Part shown: piece by piece, positions 53,625 through 58,941 of the stretch
How positions within the stretch are numbered: the stretch's first letter is position 1
Layout of the letters: each line of letters opens with the position of its first letter
Source: Eggerthellaceae bacterium
GTDB taxonomy: Bacteria; Actinomycetota; Coriobacteriia; Coriobacteriales; Eggerthellaceae
Direction of reading: 5' to 3'
Length of the DNA: 58,941 nucleotides
Assembly (NCBI GenBank): GCA_017511465.1
Contig: JAFWJU010000110.1
Coordinates: 1-58,941 of the forward strand
Translations under genes and position numbers: made by a program
The notes under the pieces: model-generated
What the model saw: the letters and a program-made list of their open reading frames with translations, nothing else
The model's database searches: none
Told to the model about the DNA's origin: nothing

Positions 53625-55094
53625 TTACTGGTTGATAATTGTCTTAAATTGAGAGTTGTTACTGAAAACGCACCACACGATTGATAAAGCAACAAAAACA
53701 ACGGCTCCCACCGTAATCTCGATAAAAAGCCCAAGGGGAGAGGGGTTCCACATCCCGTTTAACCAGTGGGCAATCACCCGAACACAAATTGCCATAATCA
53801 ACCCTATGGCAACAAAGGGAATGGCTCCTTTCGCGTAACGAGCAAAGGGTAGCTCTTTGCGGACAAACCATGCTTGAGTCATAAGGACACCGAGTTCTGA
53901 AGCTACTGTTGCAACAGAAGCTCCCAATGCTCCGAATTGAGGGATAAGAATAAGGTTTACGATGACATTAATCGCAGCGCCAACGCATACGCTTGCAGTG
54001 TACAATTTGTCGCGCTTTGTGGGTATAAGGTATTGTCGTCCAACTACGTTCGTTACTGATATTAAAGGAATAACAATAGCTAAAACTGCCATCAAGACAT
54101 CACACTCTGCAAACTCATCGCCCAAAAAAACCAAAGCAAATTCTGGGGAGATGGCTGCAATTCCAAATGCGAACGCGAAAGCCATAGCGAGCATTACCCA
54201 AATCGAGTTTTCTAACAATTCCAATGCTTGTTTGTGTTGACCATGAGACAACTCCGCGGTCATGCGCGGCAGCATAACTGTGCCCATGGCCGTTATAGCA
54301 GCGAGTGGTACCTTGGAAAGCTTTTCGGAGTATTCGAAATAGCCAGCTTGTTCCATGCCTGCTATCGACCCGAGTAATATTTTGTCCATCGAGGTATACA
54401 AGCTGATTGCGACAACGGGAACGAACAACAATAGATTTGGTTTGAAATGGCGGCGAACATCAAGCCAATGCACTCGCACCCAGTCGACGTATCTTCGTAC
54501 AAATGGCCAGATTAATACTTGGTTGGCAAGAAGGCTGCCAGCAATGGCGGCGCAGTATATCCATAGGTCCTCTGGGCTTCGCACGAAAACAAAAATGATG
54601 ATGACGCTGGCAATCTTCGTAGCCATTGACCGGATGGTCGGGATTTTGAATTCTTCGACTCCGAAAAGAAGCCATGAAACATCGAGCAGGGCTGCTAGAA
54701 TCCACATGCTCCATACAAGCGCCACACGAAAGCCACCGGCTGGCTGCATGAGAGTCATATACATGCAATAGGCGATCGAAACAATTATGCCAGCACAAAG
54801 CTGGGCAAGATATGCAGACCAAAAAGTCCGAGAACGCATCATACGGTCTTCGCCAGCCGCCGCAATCTCGCGAACGCCATAAGTTGACATGCCAAGTATG
54901 GCGAACATGAAAAAGTAGTGCGTGATTGCTTGGGTGTACGAAAACACGCCCACGCCACTTGCCCCTAGTGTACGAGAAAGGTAGGGCGTGGTAATAAGGG
55001 GTACTAAGATGAGGAGGACCTGGTAAGATGCCTGGAAAGCAAAGTTCTTCTTTATCGAGCGTTTGCGATTGCCGTTTTTTCCTTTAGTTGGCAT
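53625..55094 (-). CDS. Wzx-type polysaccharide repeat-unit flippase
   Basis: A MOP/MATE-superfamily membrane protein of 489 residues with about 14 hydrophobic spans. It flips undecaprenyl-linked repeat units across the membrane. The N-terminal NFAFQASYQVLLILVPLITT and PYLSRTLGASGVGVFSYTQA is typical of Wzx. ATG 55094 (MPTKGKNGN) is preferred; a longer reading to 55208 runs into a different open frame. It is opposite in direction to the rest of the cluster and convergent with the preceding glycosyltransferase. Confidence 0.88.
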   Translation of the reverse strand: MPTKGKNGNRKRSIKKNFAFQASYQVLLILVPLITTPYLSRTLGASGVGVFSYTQAITHYFFMFAILGMSTYGVREIAAAGEDRMMRSRTFWSAYLAQLCAGIIVSIAYCMYMTLMQPAGGFRVALVWSMWILAALLDVSWLLFGVEEFKIPTIRSMATKIASVIIIFVFVRSPEDLWIYCAAIAGSLLANQVLIWPFVRRYVDWVRVHWLDVRRHFKPNLLLFVPVVAISLYTSMDKILLGSIAGMEQAGYFEYSEKLSKVPLAAITAMGTVMLPRMTAELSHGQHKQALELLENSIWVMLAMAFAFAFGIAAISPEFALVFLGDEFAECDVLMAVLAIVIPLISVTNVVGRQYLIPTKRDKLYTASVCVGAAINVIVNLILIPQFGALGASVATVASELGVLMTQAWFVRKELPFARYAKGAIPFVAIGLIMAICVRVIAHWLNGMWNPSPLGLFIEITVGAVVFVALSIVWCVFSNNSQFKTIINQ

Positions 55095-55587
55095 GGAAGC
55101 ATAATAGCAGAAAGCAACTTGTATACCGATTGCGTTCTTCAATTCTCGAAAGAGTTGAAGGATGGTGCTGCAAGAACAACGCTTTACAAGATTGCAGATG
55201 GTGAGCAATGACGTGTTTTTCGTTCCCTTTTATGGCTGATGCAACTCTTCGTAATAAAGATTCCGTTCCTTCATCCCGAAAGCACCAATAAAGCCAGGCA
55301 CCAAGTGCTATGCACACATTCATCTCTGGCATAATGTTGCGGTAATCAGTCAAATGCAAGTTGAAGCGCATGTGGTTGGCTGGACCTTCGGGGTTTTGTT
55401 GTGAGAGGCTAAGGTATTCCTTGGCGCTTTGAAGTAAGTGCATATGTAAGATGCCCGAGCATTGCTGTTCAGGGACCCATCGACAATGAGAGAGCTTCAT
55501 CGATGATGGTTGGAGGGAAACACTTGTTGCGAGGGACCTCACGAGGTCTAAACTCGCGTGCCTCTTTCTTCTTTTTTTGCCTTGCAC
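55084..55587 (-). CDS. Possible gene or gene remnant between flippase and polymerase
   Basis: Not recognised. A 167-codon open frame overlaps the flippase start by 11 bases and the polymerase start by 85. From an internal ATG at 55500 it would encode 138 residues. Codon choice looks protein-like, with a plausible globular stretch (GPANHMRFNLHLTDYRNIMP, CIALGAWLYWCF). There is no good ribosome-binding site and no recognisable domain, so it may be the tail of a lost gene. If it is not real, 55095-55502 is a divergent gap holding only promoters. Confidence 0.35.
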   Translation of the reverse strand: MQGKKRRKRHASLDLVRSLATSVSLQPSSMKLSHCRWVPEQQCSGILHMHLLQSAKEYLSLSQQNPEGPANHMRFNLHLTDYRNIMPEMNVCIALGAWLYWCFRDEGTESLLRRVASAIKGNEKHVIAHHLQSCKALFLQHHPSTLSRIEERNRYTSCFLLLCFHAN

Positions 55588-56795
55588 TGGTTATATACTT
55601 GTCAAGTCAGGTAATAAAGCTATCCATGCTTGTGGGTTTTTATCCTGCCGATGCCGTTAATCGTGTTTGTTTAGCCCTTTCAATTGTGTTCTTGTTTCTT
55701 GCTGAATATCTAGAGGGAACTTTCACGCGGGCTGATTTGATTGCTATATTAAGTTTTTGCGCCATTTCCTTTGCTGCTCTCGTTTCCGAGAATCGCGAGT
55801 TGATTGTTGTTGCAGCTTTTATTCTTGTTGCTCGACATTTTGAATTTGGTGCGATAGCTCAAATTGCAGCATGCACCATCGCTGTTTGTTGTACTGTCGT
55901 TATTGCTGCCGCGATGCTCGGTATCACACTTGATTACACATGGATACAGGGAGGGCGTGTTAGGCATGGGCTCGGATTCAGGTATGCGACATATTTGTCC
56001 CATTTTGTGCTCTATTTCACAATGCTCGTTTGTTATGTTAAAAAGGGTCGAATTGATGCGGGCGTCACTCTTGCCATAGTCTTGATAGACGTTATGGTTT
56101 TCCTTATGACAGGAAGTCGAAACTCTTTCGTGTTGACGCTTGTTGTTTTAGCCGTTTCTGGGTTGTTTAGACGTTGGCTAGATTTAAGGGTTAGCTATAA
56201 GGGAGGGGCTTATGTTTGGGCGGCTCTCTTTCCTGTCATCGCTTTCGCTTCCGTTGCGCTTATGGTTCTCTATGATCCATCAGTGAACTTGCTTGCCTCA
56301 CTCAACAGTGCTTTGGGTGGCCGGCTGTCAATTAGCCACCATACCTATGAGCTTTACGGCATCACTGTTTTTGGGCAGCATATCGAATGGGTCGGCAATG
56401 GAGTAGGTTTCGATATGGTTCCGGAGACAAAAACTCAAGGAACCACGTTTGTCGATAACTCATATTGCAACTGTCTTCTTCAGTACGGAGCGGTTACGCT
56501 CATTCTATTTCTAGCGGCTTTTTCTCTTCTAATGTTTAAAGCAGCACTTGAAGGCGACAGGTTGACGCTTTTCCTTTTGTCCGTCATAGCAATTCATAGT
56601 TTCATTGACCCTTGGTGGATTGCCCTGCGTTTTGACGTATTCGTTCTGCTTATCGGCACAAATCTGTTAGGGAAAACCTGGGCAAAGAAAGCTGTGGGCA
56701 AGAGGAATGGCTTGACGGCTCATGCGCTTTCGCAGCCTCATGATCTTAATGATTCGGGGCTTATTTCAAATCAGGCTGGAGCAGGTTTAACGTAA
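55503..56795 (+). CDS. Wzy-type polysaccharide polymerase
   Basis: A 430-residue membrane protein with about 10-12 spans and a large extracytoplasmic loop near residues 265-325 (LGGRLSISHHTYELYGITVF, then GNGVGFDMVPE and DNSYCNCLLQYG), the layout of O-antigen polymerases. It links repeat units after flipping. MTGSRNSFVLTLVVL resembles the conserved Wzy/WaaL motif. The start could be ATG 55503 or TTG 55524; the TTG has the better Shine-Dalgarno, GGAGGG, 6 bases upstream. Confidence 0.8.
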   Translation: MMVGGKHLLRGTSRGLNSRASFFFFCLALVIYLSSQVIKLSMLVGFYPADAVNRVCLALSIVFLFLAEYLEGTFTRADLIAILSFCAISFAALVSENRELIVVAAFILVARHFEFGAIAQIAACTIAVCCTVVIAAAMLGITLDYTWIQGGRVRHGLGFRYATYLSHFVLYFTMLVCYVKKGRIDAGVTLAIVLIDVMVFLMTGSRNSFVLTLVVLAVSGLFRRWLDLRVSYKGGAYVWAALFPVIAFASVALMVLYDPSVNLLASLNSALGGRLSISHHTYELYGITVFGQHIEWVGNGVGFDMVPETKTQGTTFVDNSYCNCLLQYGAVTLILFLAAFSLLMFKAALEGDRLTLFLLSVIAIHSFIDPWWIALRFDVFVLLIGTNLLGKTWAKKAVGKRNGLTAHALSQPHDLNDSGLISNQAGAGLT

Positions 56796-57012
56796 GGGCA
56801 AAATGTCCGATTACTCAAGCTGCTTCACACAATTCGCAGCATGAAAAAGCAACAGCTAATCTGGACCTTTTGAGTGAGAAGCTTCAAATTGCTAATGCGC
56901 CACAAAAACACCTTAAAGATTTTGCTTTGTAGTTCTCGCAATATGTGTTGGTTCATTATTATTTGAGACTGTCCAAGTGCGATAGATGATTGAGGGTGTG
57001 CCGAACAAGTCT

Positions 57013-58251
57013 TTATAAAAAGTAATCCGGCGATCGCAGGGCAAGTTTAGAGTAATTTGAGCAACTGGCAATCAAAAAGACACAGTCATAGTTCCCTTCC
57101 TCGAGAAGCGCGCGCAAGGAGCCTGTTGACTTAGACGAGCTATGAAGATCCTTTACATAATCAAGAGATGCGAAGTGTCGTCCCAACATGGGTACTAAAT
57201 CAGCCCCGTATGAGTCACACACAATTAACGCTCGGCCCTCGCCATGCATGTTTACTATGGTTGAACCGTCTTTGAGCCAATCGTAATACTCGTCGTGGAA
57301 TCGATATATTCGAGCTGTTGAAACATCTTTACTCCATCTGTCATGGGAGTAGGGAATTGTTTTTCCGTCCGGTTCAATAACTGTAAGCCCCTCCCCATCT
57401 CCGCCTAAATCGAAGACTTCCTCTGTTTGGAGGTCAAGGCCCCAACGTGCGATTGCTCCAGAGAATCGATAATCGCCGAAATCGGTACGTTTTGGATTTG
57501 ACAGGCTCGTAATACCCATCTCTTCTGCCATGTCGTTAAATGCAGTGATGGCGCCTTGAGAATTCCAATGGTGGTCCGTTCGAAAAAACTCAGTTAAGAA
57601 ATCGCTGACAGAAGAGTAGGTTTTAGTGAATAGGAAAATATTTCCAACATCCTCATCAATAGAATCAAGGAGGGCTTTCGCATACTCATCCCCATTAGTT
57701 GCGTTTGAGCAGTAATCGTAGGCTGGATTCGCCGATGCAAATTGGCCTCCTTGGACTACATACACTGAAAAGAGGACGTCTGGGTAGTCCTTGGCTAGCA
57801 GCGAAAGATTCGACAACGACTCGCATGCGAATGTGAGTTCATCTCGGTTAAGACTAACAGGCATGTACATTATCGCATTATGTTCGCTAACGAAAACTTT
57901 GGAGCTTCCGTAATAAGTCGGGTAACAAGAGAAACTAAAGAAGGCATTCGCAGTCTTTATTGAAGCGCGTTGCATGGCGGCGTTGGCTAGAGTGACGCTG
58001 TCTTTCAAGGGTATGATGTCGGAGAGGTATTTATCGAGTTTAAATTGGAAGACGCCCGATGAAATGCTCTCTATTGTGAGGTTTGGCCGCTTTTCGTAAT
58101 CGCGACCTTCGAGATAGGAATGCTTCTGGCCGACGGCCATCCATTCAGGGAGAGGAGCGCCAAGCCCGCTTGCTACTTTCAAGCCCAGGGTGCCACACAG
58201 AAACAATGCAATTATAACAACCAGAGTCATGTTTGTTGCTTTTCTGAACAT
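57013..58251 (-). CDS. AlgX/AlgJ-like DHHW acetyltransferase-associated protein
   Basis: SGNH-type extracytoplasmic protein that works with an MBOAT partner to O-acetylate polysaccharide. An N-terminal signal anchor (MTLVVIIALFLCGTLGLKVA) is followed by about 390 residues. FRTDHHWNSQGAITAF holds the DHHW motif, and IVCDSYGADLVPMLG is the likely GxS-like block with the serine (DSY). The start at 58251 has TAGGAGA upstream and gives 412 residues; the open frame continues far upstream, but that part is only a shadow of the MBOAT gene. Composition is AT-rich, unlike the MBOAT gene 8 bases away. Confidence 0.8.
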   Translation of the reverse strand: MFRKATNMTLVVIIALFLCGTLGLKVASGLGAPLPEWMAVGQKHSYLEGRDYEKRPNLTIESISSGVFQFKLDKYLSDIIPLKDSVTLANAAMQRASIKTANAFFSFSCYPTYYGSSKVFVSEHNAIMYMPVSLNRDELTFACESLSNLSLLAKDYPDVLFSVYVVQGGQFASANPAYDYCSNATNGDEYAKALLDSIDEDVGNIFLFTKTYSSVSDFLTEFFRTDHHWNSQGAITAFNDMAEEMGITSLSNPKRTDFGDYRFSGAIARWGLDLQTEEVFDLGGDGEGLTVIEPDGKTIPYSHDRWSKDVSTARIYRFHDEYYDWLKDGSTIVNMHGEGRALIVCDSYGADLVPMLGRHFASLDYVKDLHSSSKSTGSLRALLEEGNYDCVFLIASCSNYSKLALRSPDYFL

Positions 58252-58259
58252 GCAGTCTC

Positions 58260-58941
58260 CTAGAACTGGAAGTAGATGAACGGGTTGAACGATCCCGAGA
58301 CCACCGCGGCGCAGCTGGCGAGCAGCAGGGCCAGCAGCGCGAGGTCGTAGAGGACCTGCGCGGCGGCGAGCGCCCGGGCGCGGGCGGGGGAGGCGGGATC
58401 GGCGTCGAGGGCGCACAGGCCCTCGGTGGACAGGGTGCGCGGGTCGGCGGCGCCGCCCTCGCGGACCCGGGACGCGGGCCTGCCCTCGACCCAGGCCAGG
58501 AAGCGCTCCTTGAGGAACGGGCACAACGGCGCCGAGGCCACGGCGCACGCGGCGAACACGGGCCAGTACTCCCACGCGGTCAGCTCCCAGAGCGTCGATG
58601 TCCCCGTGGGCCCGAACTGCCCGGCGAGGGCCTGCCAGTAGGGCACGAGCTGGGAGGGGTCGGTTATCCAGAAGAACGACCAGCCGAACACGAACACCGC
58701 TATGGTGTAGAGGTGGCCGACGAAGGCGGGCGCCTTGGCGAGCGCGCGGCCCCACACGAACTTCTCGCATATCAGCAGCGCCCCGTAGTAGGCGCCCCAT
58801 CCCACGTAGTTCCACGCCGCCCCGTGCCACAGGCCCGTTATCGCCCACACGATGGCGATGTTGAGGGCGTTGCGGGCCCTGGAGCAGCGGGAGCCGCCCA
58901 GCGGGATGTAGACGTAGTCGCGGAAGAAGGTGGAAAGCGAT
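58260..58941 (-). CDS. MBOAT-family O-acyltransferase (5' end cut by window)
   Basis: C-terminal part of a membrane-bound O-acyltransferase of the AlgI/DltB type. RDYVYIPLGGSR and the catalytic histidine in TGLWHGAAWNYVGWGAYYG are present, followed by several membrane spans and ending SFNPFIYFQF. About 226 residues are visible. It forms a pair with the DHHW protein. The gene is extremely GC-rich (48 of 60 bases at 58381-58440), in contrast to the 42% at 57901-57960 next door, suggesting a different origin. Confidence 0.9.
   Translation of the reverse strand, partial: SLSTFFRDYVYIPLGGSRCSRARNALNIAIVWAITGLWHGAAWNYVGWGAYYGALLICEKFVWGRALAKAPAFVGHLYTIAVFVFGWSFFWITDPSQLVPYWQALAGQFGPTGTSTLWELTAWEYWPVFAACAVASAPLCPFLKERFLAWVEGRPASRVREGGAADPRTLSTEGLCALDADPASPARARALAAAQVLYDLALLALLLASCAAVVSGSFNPFIYFQF

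Noticed and set aside
57013..58848. Single 611-residue protein joining the DHHW protein with an upstream Arg/Gly-rich part
   Set aside because: The upstream 200 residues are an out-of-frame shadow of the MBOAT gene. A start at 58251 with TAGGAGA explains the real protein.

Overview
The window looks like a piece of a high-GC, DAP-type Gram-positive chromosome. The best fit is an actinobacterium of class Coriobacteriia, probably Eggerthellaceae-like. This is an inference from three things: the gene order tuf-rpmG-tRNA(Trp)-secE-nusG-rplK-rplA; a dcw cluster with SepF, YggT and DivIVA but no FtsA or MreB nearby; and long charged or low-complexity tails on SecE, FtsQ and SepF. No species is assigned. 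Both window edges cut genes: tuf on the left and an MBOAT acyltransferase on the right.

Layout. (1) 1-5231 is core information processing: EF-Tu, L33, tRNA-Trp, SecE, NusG, L11, L1, methionine aminopeptidase and a XerD-type recombinase. (2) 5273-28755 is the cell wall and division (dcw) region. A small XRE regulator comes first. A promoter overlapped by 10-bp-spaced MraZ boxes then leads into mraZ-rsmH-ftsL-ftsI-murE-murF-mraY-murD-ftsW-murG. murC and ftsQ lie on the opposite strand. A small nickel-related group (orf84-nikR-hypE) follows, then ftsZ-pgeF-yggS-sepF-proC-yggT-divIVA. (3) 28829-33689 holds larB plus a short larC-like gene on the + strand, facing gatC-gatA-gatB on the - strand. 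(4) 34012-41199 is a compact histidine operon: a hisZ-hisG fusion, then hisD-C-B-H-A-F-I. (5) 41341-58941 is a surface-polysaccharide cluster: Wzz-like protein, RfbA, RfbB, Tmk-like kinase, an aminotransferase and an ATP-grasp ligase, an initiating sugar transferase, an aminotransferase/ATP-grasp fusion, an epimerase, two glycosyltransferases, flippase, polymerase, and an AlgX/DHHW-type plus MBOAT acylation pair. From about 51 kb the DNA is visibly more AT-rich, and it turns abruptly very GC-rich inside the terminal MBOAT gene.

The most unusual signal is a family of three foldback repeats at 14227-14401, 17543-17804 and 22945-23104. They share a conserved core containing GAGGACTGTTTGAGC and a small hairpin with compensatory changes. 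Each copy is enclosed by long, perfectly complementary arms (24 to 36 bp) whose sequence differs in every copy. One copy lies in frame inside murD and adds about 59 residues. The other two are in opposite orientation and bracket exactly the segment in which murC-ftsQ is inverted; flipping that segment on paper restores the usual murG...murC-ftsQ-ftsZ direction. Other points of note are several REP-like palindromes, the HisZ-HisG fusion, the short LarC-like protein beside LarB, and the paired aminotransferase/ATP-grasp genes in the polysaccharide cluster.
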